A DNA stretch of 64,000 bases from Shewanella cyperi (GTDB lineage: Bacteria; Pseudomonadota; Gammaproteobacteria; Enterobacterales; Shewanellaceae). Location of the stretch: NCBI RefSeq assembly GCF_017354985.1, contig NZ_CP071501.1, positions 701,501-765,500 on the forward strand. Reading direction: 5' to 3'. Below, piece by piece: positions 8,855 to 17,227 of this stretch. Both the position numbers and the translations under genes were made by a program. Position 1 is the stretch's first letter; each line of letters starts with the position of its first letter. The notes beneath the pieces were generated by a model. It searched no databases and was not told the DNA's origin. It was given only the letters and a program-made list of their open reading frames with translations.

Positions 8855-9757
8855 ATGTTGGAGTGGATTAACAGAATCGCTTTTGACAGCAGCAGTCCGC
8901 TGATCATGCAGGGTAACGAGCATCAATTCGGCTTTCAGGTGCATGAGCCCGAGGTCATGGCCCACAGCCATTGGCACGGTCACATAGAGATCAATTACCT
9001 GTTCGGCTGCGCCGCCGACTACCTGATCAATGGCCGTCGCATCAGCGTGCCCGAGGGCAAGATGATCATTTTCTGGGCCTCCATTCCACACCAGATGACC
9101 GCCAGCAGCGGTGACGGTCACATGGTCAACATCTATATTCCGCTGCAGGCGTTTCAGGCCTGGAAGTTTCCCCCCGAATTTGTCGGCCTGCTGCTGCGGG
9201 GCGAGGTACTGGTGTCGGAAAAACTGCACCGCAGCGATTACGAGCTGACCCGCCAGTGGGAGCAGGATCTGCAGCGGAAGCAGGCGGCACTGACCGCCCA
9301 GGTAATCAGCGAGATCCGTGGCCGCATCCGTCGCATGGCGGTGGAGAATTACAGCCGCTATGGCTTGGGCACAGACACGGCGCGGGAGCTGAAGAACCCT
9401 GTCTCAGGTCTGGGCCACATAGACGCCATGCTGCGCTATATCGCCGATCACTATGACCAGAAGATCACCATAGAACAGGTGGCAGCGGCCACCGGGCTGC
9501 ACCCCAATTACGCCATGAAGCTGTTCAACCGGGTGATGAAGATTTCCATCAAGCAATACATCAACCGGCTGCGGCTGCAACATGCCCAGGCGCTGCTGGT
9601 GGACACGGATCAGGGGGTGCTGAACATCGCCATCGAGGCGGGGTTCGGCTCCATCAGCCGTTTTTACGACATATTCCAGCGGGAGCTGAAGATGACGCCC
9701 CAGGCGTTTCGCAGCCAAACCCAGAAGATGCTGGCCGGCCAGGCCGCAAGCCACTGA
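8855..9757 (+). CDS. AraC-family regulator, MelR-like
   Basis: A 300-residue transcription factor. The N-terminal half is a cupin-like sugar-sensing domain with SHWHGHIEINYLFG and FWASIPHQ motifs, resembling E. coli MelR, the melibiose regulator. Two helix-turn-helix motifs fill about residues 200-295 (ITIEQVAAATGLHPNYAMKL and the GFGSISRFYDIFQRE region). I chose ATG 8855 because AGGAGG lies 8 bases upstream; an in-frame TTG at 8828 has no such support. The following lipoprotein gene begins about 30 bases after the stop, so the two are likely co-transcribed. A role in controlling the galactoside genes is inferred. Confidence 0.88.
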   Translation: MLEWINRIAFDSSSPLIMQGNEHQFGFQVHEPEVMAHSHWHGHIEINYLFGCAADYLINGRRISVPEGKMIIFWASIPHQMTASSGDGHMVNIYIPLQAFQAWKFPPEFVGLLLRGEVLVSEKLHRSDYELTRQWEQDLQRKQAALTAQVISEIRGRIRRMAVENYSRYGLGTDTARELKNPVSGLGHIDAMLRYIADHYDQKITIEQVAAATGLHPNYAMKLFNRVMKISIKQYINRLRLQHAQALLVDTDQGVLNIAIEAGFGSISRFYDIFQRELKMTPQAFRSQTQKMLAGQAASH

Positions 9758-9786
9758 ACATGGGCCCCGAGCCCGGGAGAACAACA

Positions 9787-11835
9787 ATGAAAAAAACCAC
9801 CCTGGCCCTGCTGGTGCCATGTCTTGTCCCATTTTTGTTGTCTGGGCTGACGGGTTGCGTGCAGGACAGCTCCGCCTCCCTGGCGGCCAGCCTCAAGGAT
9901 CGCTGGCAGCTGCAGGACTCAGGCATCCGCTGGCAGGTCAGCGATGTGCACCAGGATCAATTGGAGTTCAGCGGTGAGCAGGTCTCGGCCATCATAGATT
10001 ACGGCACCCGGGCCGATGGCAGCCTGCTGCTGAGCCGCAAGCTGGTGTGGCCCATGCTGCGCACCATTCCCAATGACACCCATGCCAGCCTGAGCCACAG
10101 CTTTGACAGGTCGCCGACTCTGCTGATCAACGATGCTCCGGTCGGGGCCGAGCGGCTTGAGAGCGTGAGCTTCGATGGCATTCTGACCCTGGAAAGCGAG
10201 TTGCAGGCGGGGCAGGGGCAGTCGGAGATAGACGGCCTTAAGCTTATCCGCACCCTGGCACCCGCCACCACGGCGCCGCTGCTGGTGGAGCGCCACGAGC
10301 TGCGCAACCTGGGCAAGCAGGCTATCAGGATCAGGGTGAACGCCCTCAATGAGCAGTTCGATACCCCAACGGATGCCGGAGTCTATGGCAGCTATCGCAT
10401 CAGTGCCCACAGCGATTTCGACGGTGAGCGCCTCTTGGGCCCCGGCGACAGCCTGAGTTATTTCTTAAGCTTCGAGGCGCAGATAGTCGCCGAGGCTGCC
10501 AGTTCTGCTACCCAGGAAACCAGCCAAAGCCCGGCCGAGGCCCTGGCGGCGCGGCGCCAGTATCTGGCGTCTTTGAATGACAAGCTGGTGCTGGAGACCC
10601 CGGATCCCGTGCTTGACCGCATGTTCGCCTTCGCCAAGCTCAGGGCCGCCGAGAGCATTTTCCGCACCCGTGGCGGCCTGATGCACGGTCCCGGCGGTGG
10701 CCGCTACTATGCCGCCATCTGGGCCAACGATCAGGCCGAATACGTCAATCCCTTGTTCCCCTTTTTGGGCGATGCCAATGGTAATAGCTCCGCCATGAAC
10801 AGTTTCCGGCATTTCGCCCGTTTTATGAATCCGGAGTATCGCCCCATTCCCTCGTCGATCATCGCCGAGGGGCAGGACATCTGGAACGGTGCCGGCGATC
10901 GCGGTGACTGCGCCATGATAGCCTACGGCGCCAGCCGCTATGCCCTGGCCTCCGGTGATGAGGCCCAGGCGCGACAGCTGTTGCCACTGATCCAGTGGTG
11001 CCTGGAGTACAACCGCCGCCAGTTAACACCCGAGGGCATAGTGGCCTCGGACAGCGACGAGCTGGAGGGTCGCTTCCCCTCAGGGGATGCCAACCTCAGC
11101 ACCAATATGCTGGCCTATGGCGGCCTGATGGCGGCGGGGCATTTGTATGACTCCCTGGGCCTGAATGGTGACGCATTGAGAGCCGAGGCCGGGCGGCTGC
11201 GCAGCGCCATAGATAAGGCCTTTGCCGCCAGGGTGGAAGGTTATGACACCTATAGATATTACGATGGCAACGACAAGCTGCGGGCCTGGATAGCCCTGCC
11301 GTTGGTGATGGGCCTTAACGAGCGCCAGCAGGGCACCCTGGAGGCGCTGCTGTCACCCAAGCTGTGGAATGAAAACGGCATCTATTCCGAGTCCGGTGAC
11401 GACACCTTCTGGGACCGGGCCACACTGTACGCCTTTCGCGGCATCTTTGCCGCCGCGCGCACCGATACCGCCATGGACTACTTCCGCTATTACAGCCGCA
11501 AACGCCTGCTGGGTGAGCATGTGCCCTATGCGGTGGAGGCCTGGCCCGAGGGGGATCAGCGCCAGTTGTCGGCGGAAAGCGGTCTCTACGCCAGGGTGAT
11601 CACCGAGGGGCTGTTCGGCATAGAGCCCATGGGGCTGAAGCAGTTTGCCCTGGCGCCGCGCTTGCCCAGGGACTGGCCGTCCATGTGCCTGAAGCACGTG
11701 CAGGCCTTTAACGACAACCTCGACATCTGCGCCGAGCGCCAAGGCGCCAAGACCCGGGTTAAGGTCAGCCGCGGCGATGCCGTGCTGCTGCAACAGGACT
11801 GGGATGGCGGCGCGCCGCTGCTGCTCAGTCTTTGA
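9787..11835 (+). CDS. Lipoprotein, (alpha/alpha)6-barrel glycoside-hydrolase-like
   Basis: A 682-residue exported lipoprotein with signal peptide and lipobox LTGC around residue 24. An N-terminal beta-rich part (to about residue 260) precedes a helical region with GGLMHGPGGGRYYAAIWAND, IIAEGQDIWNGAGDRGDC, DSDELEGRFPSGDANLS and ENGIYSESGDDTFWDRA. The acidic, aromatic-rich loops resemble six-hairpin glycosidases that cleave or bind oligosaccharides, but I cannot assign a GH family. It directly follows the MelR-like gene, so a role on galactosides in the periplasm is inferred. The start at 9787 has GGAGAA 7 bases upstream; an in-frame ATG at 9760 would block signal-peptide logic. Confidence 0.65.
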   Translation: MKKTTLALLVPCLVPFLLSGLTGCVQDSSASLAASLKDRWQLQDSGIRWQVSDVHQDQLEFSGEQVSAIIDYGTRADGSLLLSRKLVWPMLRTIPNDTHASLSHSFDRSPTLLINDAPVGAERLESVSFDGILTLESELQAGQGQSEIDGLKLIRTLAPATTAPLLVERHELRNLGKQAIRIRVNALNEQFDTPTDAGVYGSYRISAHSDFDGERLLGPGDSLSYFLSFEAQIVAEAASSATQETSQSPAEALAARRQYLASLNDKLVLETPDPVLDRMFAFAKLRAAESIFRTRGGLMHGPGGGRYYAAIWANDQAEYVNPLFPFLGDANGNSSAMNSFRHFARFMNPEYRPIPSSIIAEGQDIWNGAGDRGDCAMIAYGASRYALASGDEAQARQLLPLIQWCLEYNRRQLTPEGIVASDSDELEGRFPSGDANLSTNMLAYGGLMAAGHLYDSLGLNGDALRAEAGRLRSAIDKAFAARVEGYDTYRYYDGNDKLRAWIALPLVMGLNERQQGTLEALLSPKLWNENGIYSESGDDTFWDRATLYAFRGIFAAARTDTAMDYFRYYSRKRLLGEHVPYAVEAWPEGDQRQLSAESGLYARVITEGLFGIEPMGLKQFALAPRLPRDWPSMCLKHVQAFNDNLDICAERQGAKTRVKVSRGDAVLLQQDWDGGAPLLLSL

Positions 11836-11944
11836 TGGGAAACCGTCGAAACATATCAGGATAAACGCCGGACAGGGATGCCCGGCTCCATCTCATTAAA
11901 TAAGTGTCAGTAGAAAAACCAAGGCAGGAGCCGCGAGCAGCCAT

Positions 11945-13285
11945 ATGTCTTCACATCCACCATCTTCTTACCAGGAAAGCCGCTCTGATCCGGAAAGCCT
12001 TTCTTATCCTGAAAGCCAACTGCATCCTGAAAACCGGCTGCACCCGGAAACCCTGCTGTGCCAGAGCGGCGGCGATGCCTTTGGCGCCGTGGTGCCGCCC
12101 ATCTACCAGAATTCGCTGTTCACCTTCGACTCCTGGGAGGCCATAGCAAGCGCCTTCGAGGACAAGATCAACACCCCCATCTACAGCCGTGGCCATAACC
12201 CCACTGTGGTCGAGGCCGAGAGGGTACTGGCGGCCTTTGCCGGTGCCGAAAAGGCCAAGCTGTTCGCCTCCGGCATGGCCGCCATCAGCGCCGGAATCCT
12301 GCACTTTCTGCAACCTAGCTGCCATGTGATCTGCGTTCGCAACGCCTATGGCCCCGTGCTGGCGCTGCTGGAGCAATACCTGGCGCCCAAGCTCAATATT
12401 GAGCTGAGTTTTGTCGGCGGTGCCGAAGTGGAGGAAATCGCTGCCTGTATCCGCGGCAACACCAAGCTGATTTACCTGGAGAGTCCGGGCTCAGGGCTGT
12501 TCGGTCTGCAGGACTTAAGCACCGTTGCCGCCCTGGCCAGGGCCCACGGCATAGCCACCATGGCGGACAACACCTGGGCCACGCCGCTGTTCCAGCGGCC
12601 CTTGGCGCTGGGAATTGATCTCGAAGTGCACTCCTGCTCCAAGTATCTCGGCGGCCACAGCGACATTATTGCCGGCGCTTTGCTCGGCTCGGCGGCGCTG
12701 CTGGACGCCATCCACAGCCGCGAATTTGAACTCCTGGGCGCCCGCATCGCCCCCATGGAGGCCTGGTTTTTACTGCGCAGCCTGCGCACCCTGCCGCTGC
12801 GGATGGCACGCCATCAGCAGAGCGGCCTGGCGGTCGCTACCATGCTGGCGGCCCATCCCAAGGTGGCACGGGTGGATTACCCCGGTTTGCCGGGGTTTCC
12901 CCAGGCGGAATTGGCCCGCAGGCAGATGTCGGGTTTTAGCGGGCTGATGGGCTTTCGTTTAAAGGCAGGCTTAAAGGCTGGTTTAAAAGAGGGGTTAGCG
13001 GAAGGTGCTCATACAGAGAGCGCCGAGGCGGGGAGCGCTGACGTTAGGGATGCGGAAGCGGCAGCGCGGCGTTTCGTCAACGCCCTCAGGCTTATACGCA
13101 TCGGCGTCAGCTGGGGCGGCCACGAGAGTCTGATCTACGCCCCGGCGATAGGTTACCAGAAGGAGCTTGACCCAGAGCGCTTCGCGGCTCTGGGCCTGAG
13201 CCCGGCCCAGATGCGCCTGTCTGTGGGCTTGGAACACGTCGGCGATCTGATCGCCGATTTGCAACAAGCATTGGAGAAAGTGTGA
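11945..13285 (+). CDS. Cys/Met-metabolism PLP-dependent enzyme
   Basis: A 446-residue fold-type I enzyme of the cystathionine gamma-synthase / beta- and gamma-lyase family. The PLP lysine lies in HSCSKYLGGHSDIIAGA near residue 230, with PIYQNS near 52 and SGMAAISAGIL near 110. It could transsulfurate or eliminate sulfur-containing amino acids; the precise reaction is not readable. It is longer than the usual 380-400 residues because of two repetitive insertions: a 6-residue repeat (x-x-P-E-x-x) in the first 40 residues and a lysine/glycine/glutamate repeat near residue 345. No clear ribosome site precedes the ATG. Its position inside the galactoside locus is unexplained. Confidence 0.85.
   Translation: MSSHPPSSYQESRSDPESLSYPESQLHPENRLHPETLLCQSGGDAFGAVVPPIYQNSLFTFDSWEAIASAFEDKINTPIYSRGHNPTVVEAERVLAAFAGAEKAKLFASGMAAISAGILHFLQPSCHVICVRNAYGPVLALLEQYLAPKLNIELSFVGGAEVEEIAACIRGNTKLIYLESPGSGLFGLQDLSTVAALARAHGIATMADNTWATPLFQRPLALGIDLEVHSCSKYLGGHSDIIAGALLGSAALLDAIHSREFELLGARIAPMEAWFLLRSLRTLPLRMARHQQSGLAVATMLAAHPKVARVDYPGLPGFPQAELARRQMSGFSGLMGFRLKAGLKAGLKEGLAEGAHTESAEAGSADVRDAEAAARRFVNALRLIRIGVSWGGHESLIYAPAIGYQKELDPERFAALGLSPAQMRLSVGLEHVGDLIADLQQALEKV
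11966..12055 (+). repeat. 18-bp degenerate tandem repeat at the 5' end of the PLP-enzyme gene
   Basis: Five in-frame 18-bp units starting at 11966, 11984, 12002, 12020 and 12038 encode variants of S-D-P-E-S-L. The units are diverged but align end to end. They extend the protein before its first conserved motif, LLCQSGGDAFGAVV. Confidence 0.8.
12959..13010 (+). repeat. 12-bp tandem repeat inside the PLP-enzyme gene
   Basis: Three to four 12-bp units encode successive L-K-A-G / L-K-E-G / L-A-E-G segments, followed by an acidic low-complexity stretch. It is an in-frame insertion in a surface region of the family. Confidence 0.75.
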
Positions 13286-13590
13286 AGGTATTAGACGTCA
13301 CATCTAATTTCTTGGAGTCAGCAGCGATTCAGGGGCTGGGCTGAATTCAGCATGCTTTATCTGATTTATTTGTTAGCTCTAATAGTCATTTATTAATAAT
13401 CACTCTTAAAAAATGACGCAAAAATAATTTATGGATAGACGGTATTGAACTTAAGTGTGATTATTATATTTTTTAGTAAGTAATTTGTATTGGTGAATAT
13501 AGCAAAATTTCGTAGTTGTATTTCCATGTTGTAATAAAGTCTATGTTGTTAGTTATTTTGTACTGTTTTTGATATTAAAAAAATTAATCG

Positions 13591-13619
13591 TTGACAAAAT
13601 AAATGTGCAAAAATAGATT
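13591..13619 (+). promoter_or_regulatory. Sigma-70 type promoter for the small secreted peptide
   Basis: A perfect -35 box TTGACA (13591-13596), a 17-base spacer and a -10 box TAGATT (13614-13619). Transcription would begin near 13626 and give a 5' leader of about 73 bases. This is the best promoter match found by eye in the AT-rich islet. Confidence 0.65.
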
Positions 13620-13624
13620 CATTT

Positions 13625-13663
13625 AAGCCAAATGTTGATCATTAAATGGTTAATGATTGGCTT
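13625..13663 (+). promoter_or_regulatory. Leader hairpin upstream of the small peptide gene
   Basis: Arms AAGCCA (13625-13630) and TGGCTT (13658-13663) enclose an inner 8-bp stem ATCATTAA / TTAATGAT with loop ATGG. A 7-base bulge sits on one side. The hairpin starts almost at the predicted transcription start and ends about 20 bases before the AGAGGA ribosome site, so it could stabilise the mRNA or control translation. Confidence 0.5.
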
Positions 13664-13698
13664 TAATTTAACTTTGATAAAACAGAGGAATGCGATAC

Positions 13699-13842
13699 AT
13701 GAAAATGATTAAAGTTGCACTTGCTGGAGCTCTTGCTGCAGTTATTGCCTTAGGCTCTTTTGCGGCTTATGCCGGAAGCACTTGTCCTGATCCTGATGAT
13801 CGTTGTCCAATACCTCTGCTCTGCTCATGTAAGGTGTTTTAG
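13699..13842 (+). CDS. Tiny secreted cysteine-rich peptide, unknown function
   Basis: A 47-residue ORF. Residues 1-25 form a clean signal peptide: KMIK basic start, an Ala/Leu/Val core, and AAYA before the cut. The predicted mature peptide is only 22 residues with four cysteines at positions 29, 36, 42 and 44 (spacing C-x6-C-x5-C-x-C), several prolines and an acidic DPDD patch. AGAGGA lies 9 bases upstream. It has its own promoter, a leader hairpin and a following hairpin, in DNA much more AT-rich than its neighbours. Two disulfides are possible. It could be a bacteriocin-like, signalling or stress peptide. I do not recognise a family. Confidence 0.65.
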   Translation: MKMIKVALAGALAAVIALGSFAAYAGSTCPDPDDRCPIPLLCSCKVF

Positions 13843-13856
13843 TAATTACAACTTTA

Positions 13857-13888
13857 AAGCTCGGATTCCCAATAAAAGGACCGAGCTT
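13857..13888 (+). terminator. Hairpin after the small peptide gene, probable terminator
   Basis: An 8-bp perfect stem AAGCTCGG / CCGAGCTT with a 16-base loop, 15 bases after the stop. The T-run behind it is weak (ATTTG), so termination may be partial. Confidence 0.5.
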
Positions 13889-14270
13889 ATTTGATATGTG
13901 CAAAAGTTCATTTTAGTCATGGTTGTGATTAAAGTTATTTCAGTTTTTGATAATGCATTTTTTAAATTTAATCAATGGATAATATTTTTTGTTAAGTGAA
14001 TATACTCCTTGTTATAATAAATAATCCGCACTCTAATTATAGTCTGGTTATTAAGTGTTGCATGGTAATTTTAATATTGAAATTGTTATATAATTTTTAG
14101 TGGTTAGTCCAGACTATTTATGAACATTACAGTTTGGAATATTAAATATTTAGTGCTTATTGCTCCGTGATATTCCCCCATACTTAGGTTGTTGTCTTTT
14201 CTTGTCTATATATTTAATTCTGGCCTCTACTTCATTTTAACTCATGCATCCATGCATCCATTTGGCGTCG
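13889..14270. other. AT-rich gene-free stretch
   Basis: About 380 bases of AT-rich DNA with frequent stops in all frames. I see no gene, RNA gene or attC-like site. It ends where the composite repeat begins, so the AT-rich islet (about 13.3-14.27 kb) directly abuts repeat DNA. Confidence 0.6.
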
Positions 14271-14276
14271 GTGAGC

Positions 14277-15010
14277 CTCTAAGGACGGATTCACGCCGTG
14301 TCACTGGGGTGGCAGTGCGAAAGCGCACCGCAGGGGGACAAGCGTGTCGCCAGACAATGCGGTGAATGGTTTCACCGCATTAGCGTTTCCCGAAGGCCTC
14401 TGGCCGCCACGCGGAGATTGATAGCATCCAGTGCTGGAAGTTAAGACAAAGCACAAGATAGCCGCTGTGCCAGCGGCAGAAAGTCGTGGGTCTCCAACCC
14501 ACACCCGGGGAAAGGGGGCAGTGTGGACTTGCCCCCTTATCCAATCCCCCAGCCACCCCCGACGGAGCCGAAAGCTCTTCGGTCTCTTGAGCGTGGTCTT
14601 GCTACAGCTTCGGACTCGCGTCCTGCTCGACCGAAGCAGCCTCGGGTTCCCTCCCTCGGCTACGCGCCCAAGCTCATCGACCTCAGCGGCTCCTGATGGG
14701 GGCAAGTAGCGGTGCAGCATTTCATCTTGGGCATTCTTCTTCGATAGTTGATGCCAGTTCAACCAATGTCGGAGTGGAACGCCAATGATTAGCACTGCCA
14801 CACCAGTGACCGTCCGAGCCATGGTCGCTCAAACACATCTGACCTCCATGGACGGAGGAAATGCCTGTTTTGTCGGGAGCAAAACAGGTCCTGCGATCGC
14901 GACATTGGTGCATCCATACGCGGCACCCACCGCAGGTGATTGGTAGCATCAAGGCGTTGATGTTTACGCAAGCAGTAAAGAAAGCTGCATCGCTAGCCTC
15001 TACGTGTTCG
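14277..15010 (-). repeat. Composite intergenic repeat, copy 1
   Basis: Non-coding, GC-rich DNA sharing blocks in the same order with the 47.1-48.3 kb cluster read on the other strand. Shared blocks include the segment around 14310-14345 (GTGTCACTGGGGTGGCAGTG), the hairpin cluster at 14461-14538, an apical hairpin at 14607-14637, and ACCAGTGACCGTCCGAGCC near 14802. Repeated ORFs here carry no family motifs and are considered noise. Confidence 0.75.
14461..14637 (+). ncRNA. Structured element copy 1 (three hairpins plus apical hairpin)
   Basis: Hairpin 1 at 14461-14477 (GCCGCT/AGCGGC). Hairpin 2 at 14486-14502 (GTGGGT/ACCCAC, loop CTCCA). Hairpin 3 at 14512-14538 (AAGGGGGCA/TGCCCCCTT, 9-base loop). 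Then GACGGAGC and an apical hairpin at 14607-14637 (GCTTCGG/CCGAAGC, 17-base loop). Other copies keep the pairing with different bases, which points to selection on structure. Whether it is transcribed is unknown; it could act as RNA or as folded single-stranded DNA. Confidence 0.5.
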
Positions 15011-15053
15011 AAACTTGGAGATGAACCCCAAGAAAGCCCGCTTTTCTTTCGGG

Positions 15054-15087
15054 CATGAAAGAAAAGACCCGATTGGTATCGGGTCTT
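15054..15087 (-). terminator. Terminator of the GH97 gene
   Basis: A perfect 10-bp stem AAGACCCGAT / ATCGGGTCTT with a 4-base loop (15064-15087). On the minus strand it is followed by a T-rich run (TTTTCTTTC). It lies just after the GH97 stop. Confidence 0.85.
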
Positions 15088-15094
15088 GGACGGG

Positions 15095-17071
15095 TTACAG
15101 CGGCGTAACCTTCGCCGCCCATCCACCTCCGGGGGCGAGGGTGATGGCGAGCCTGTCGCCGGCGTTAACCTCGCGGGTTTCGATGCGGTAGTCCTCGGCG
15201 TTTTCATCGGCGTTGATGCCGTCGCGGCACAGGGTCAGGCGGTAGCGGCCCGGTGCCAGGAAGCCGAGATCCAATTGGAAGTCCCTCGGCTGCTCATTGG
15301 TCATGGCGCCGATAAACCAGTCCTTGCCGGCGCGGCGGGCCATCACCAGGTAGTCGCCTATGCTGGCCTCCAGCACCCTGTAGTCATCCCATACTGTGGG
15401 GATGGCGGCGATAAAGCGCGGGATCTCGGGTTCGGCCTCGTAGCTGCTGGGGGTGTCCGCCAACATTTGCAGCGGGCTCTCGTACAGCACGTACATGGCC
15501 ACCTGATGGGCGCGGGTGCCCAGGCTCATGGGGCGGGAGAATATGGCTGCAAAGTTCTTGCGCTGGGCGTTGCGCATGGCGCCGGGGGTGTAGTCCATGG
15601 GACCTGTGATCATCCGGATAAAGGGCAGATGCAGGTTGTGGGTTGGGGTGATGCTGTCGGACCACTTATGGTTTTCCAGCCCCTTGACGCCCTCGCGGGT
15701 CAGCACGTTGGGGTAGGTGCGGTGGATGCCTGCGGGCTTGTAGGCGCCGTGGAAGTTGACCATCAGCTTGTACTTGGCGGCGGTGGCGGCGGTGCGCCAG
15801 TAGAAGTCCACCATGCGCTGGCTGTCGCTGTTCATAAAGTCTATCTTGAGGCCGCTGATCCCCCACTGGGCATAGCGCTTCATGGCCTGCTCCATCTGGG
15901 GCTCCAGACCGCTCCAGGGCACCCACAGCTGGACCTTGACCCCTTTCTCTTTGGCGTGGGCGAGAATCGCCTGCATGTCGATGCCGGGCAGCACTGTCAA
16001 CACGTCCTCGTGGGTGGACCAGCCATCATCCAACAATATGTTTTCTATGCCGAATTTGGCGGCGAAGTCGATAAAGTACTTATAGGTGTCTGTGTTGATG
16101 CCGGATTTGAAGTCTACGCCCTTGAGGTGGTTTTCGTTGTACCAGTCCCAGGCGATTTTGCCGGGTTTGATCCAGCTGACATCCTTAATCCTGGAGGGTT
16201 CTGAGAGCAGAAAGCTTAACTGGTTGTCCAGCAGGGCGGCATCGCTGCGGGCCACCCCTATGATGCGCCAGGGGAAGCTGCGATTGCCTTCGATGCTGGC
16301 GTGGCTGTCAATTTCATTGCCTTCCTTATCCAGCTCCCTGGGGTGGACCCCAAAGACGCCGCCCCGGCCATCACCCCTGAGCCAGAGGCCGGGGTAGTGC
16401 TGCAGATCGGTTTCGGTCAGCAGCAGGTTGACGCCCTTGCTGACAAACAACGCCGGCAGGCTGCCGAGCTGATCGCCGCCCAGGCTCTTGGTGGCTGTGG
16501 GGGTAAACAGCGGCTGGGTGGCACTGCGGAAATTTTTTTCGAACGGGAAATAACCGAAGCTGCCCTTGGCGAGGTTGAATTCGGCGGTTTCCCCTTTAAG
16601 GCCCGTGGCCGGGTGTTTGCCGGCGATAAAGCGATATGCCACCCCTTCATTGAAGGCCCGCAGCTCCAGCTGGAAGCCAGTATCGAAGCTCAAGGTCAGG
16701 CCGCGATAGTGATTGCGGATTTTGGCCTGGCGCAGCGGTATTTCGGGGAGCACTTCTTCGTCCACCTCAACCGGAGTCTGGTCCGTGACCCTGGCTCCGG
16801 GGCCGAAGGCGCTGCCATCGTCAAAGGCCATGGCGATCCGGGACGGCTGTAGCTGCTGCTGGCCATCGACCCAGAGCTGGTATTCCAGCCCCTGAACTGT
16901 GCCTGTTTCTGTATGTGTACCTGTGCTCAGGCGGATTTCCAGGCTGTCATCGGGGGATCGAAGGCTGAATTGCCCGGCCAGCGCCGTGCTTTGCCACAGC
17001 ATCAGGGCGGCGCCGATCAGGCCGATTTGAAGGCGGGATGCGCGTGATGGGCGCAACAAGGTGGGAAACAT
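15095..17071 (-). CDS. GH97 glycoside hydrolase, probable alpha-galactosidase
   Basis: A 658-residue exported enzyme with signal peptide ending STALA. An N-terminal beta-sandwich precedes a (beta/alpha)8 barrel with GKIAWDWYNENHLKGVDF, NILLDDGWST, GISGLKIDFMNSD (the aspartate matching the nucleophile of retaining GH97 galactosidases) and LTREGVKGLENHKW. A C-terminal beta domain follows. It would release galactose from alpha-galactosides in the periplasm. ATG 17071 is chosen because GGAGAA lies 6 bases upstream; an in-frame start at 17131 would add 20 residues before the signal peptide. It is divergently placed relative to the MelR-like gene but clearly belongs to the galactoside set. Confidence 0.88.
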   Translation of the reverse strand: MFPTLLRPSRASRLQIGLIGAALMLWQSTALAGQFSLRSPDDSLEIRLSTGTHTETGTVQGLEYQLWVDGQQQLQPSRIAMAFDDGSAFGPGARVTDQTPVEVDEEVLPEIPLRQAKIRNHYRGLTLSFDTGFQLELRAFNEGVAYRFIAGKHPATGLKGETAEFNLAKGSFGYFPFEKNFRSATQPLFTPTATKSLGGDQLGSLPALFVSKGVNLLLTETDLQHYPGLWLRGDGRGGVFGVHPRELDKEGNEIDSHASIEGNRSFPWRIIGVARSDAALLDNQLSFLLSEPSRIKDVSWIKPGKIAWDWYNENHLKGVDFKSGINTDTYKYFIDFAAKFGIENILLDDGWSTHEDVLTVLPGIDMQAILAHAKEKGVKVQLWVPWSGLEPQMEQAMKRYAQWGISGLKIDFMNSDSQRMVDFYWRTAATAAKYKLMVNFHGAYKPAGIHRTYPNVLTREGVKGLENHKWSDSITPTHNLHLPFIRMITGPMDYTPGAMRNAQRKNFAAIFSRPMSLGTRAHQVAMYVLYESPLQMLADTPSSYEAEPEIPRFIAAIPTVWDDYRVLEASIGDYLVMARRAGKDWFIGAMTNEQPRDFQLDLGFLAPGRYRLTLCRDGINADENAEDYRIETREVNAGDRLAITLAPGGGWAAKVTPL

Positions 17072-17227
17072 AGGCTTCTCCATGAGTGAATGATGTGCCA
17101 TTGAAGCAGTTTTGCCTGCAACGGCGCTCATGCATTAGCCATCAAAGCTTCCCGGAAACTCAGCTTCCCAAAAACTAAGCTTCCAAAAAACCGCTCCGGG
17201 GGATAGATGTTGTTTATGCTGGCCTTA

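Noticed and set aside
14461..14538. A tRNA or CRISPR-like array in the hairpin cluster
   Set aside because: No acceptor stem with CCA-type end or T-loop is present, and the hairpins are not regularly spaced identical repeats.
14301..15207. Overlapping minus-strand frames across copy 1 of the composite repeat
   Set aside because: Their translations differ between copies and follow repeat DNA; one runs into the 3' end of the GH97 gene.
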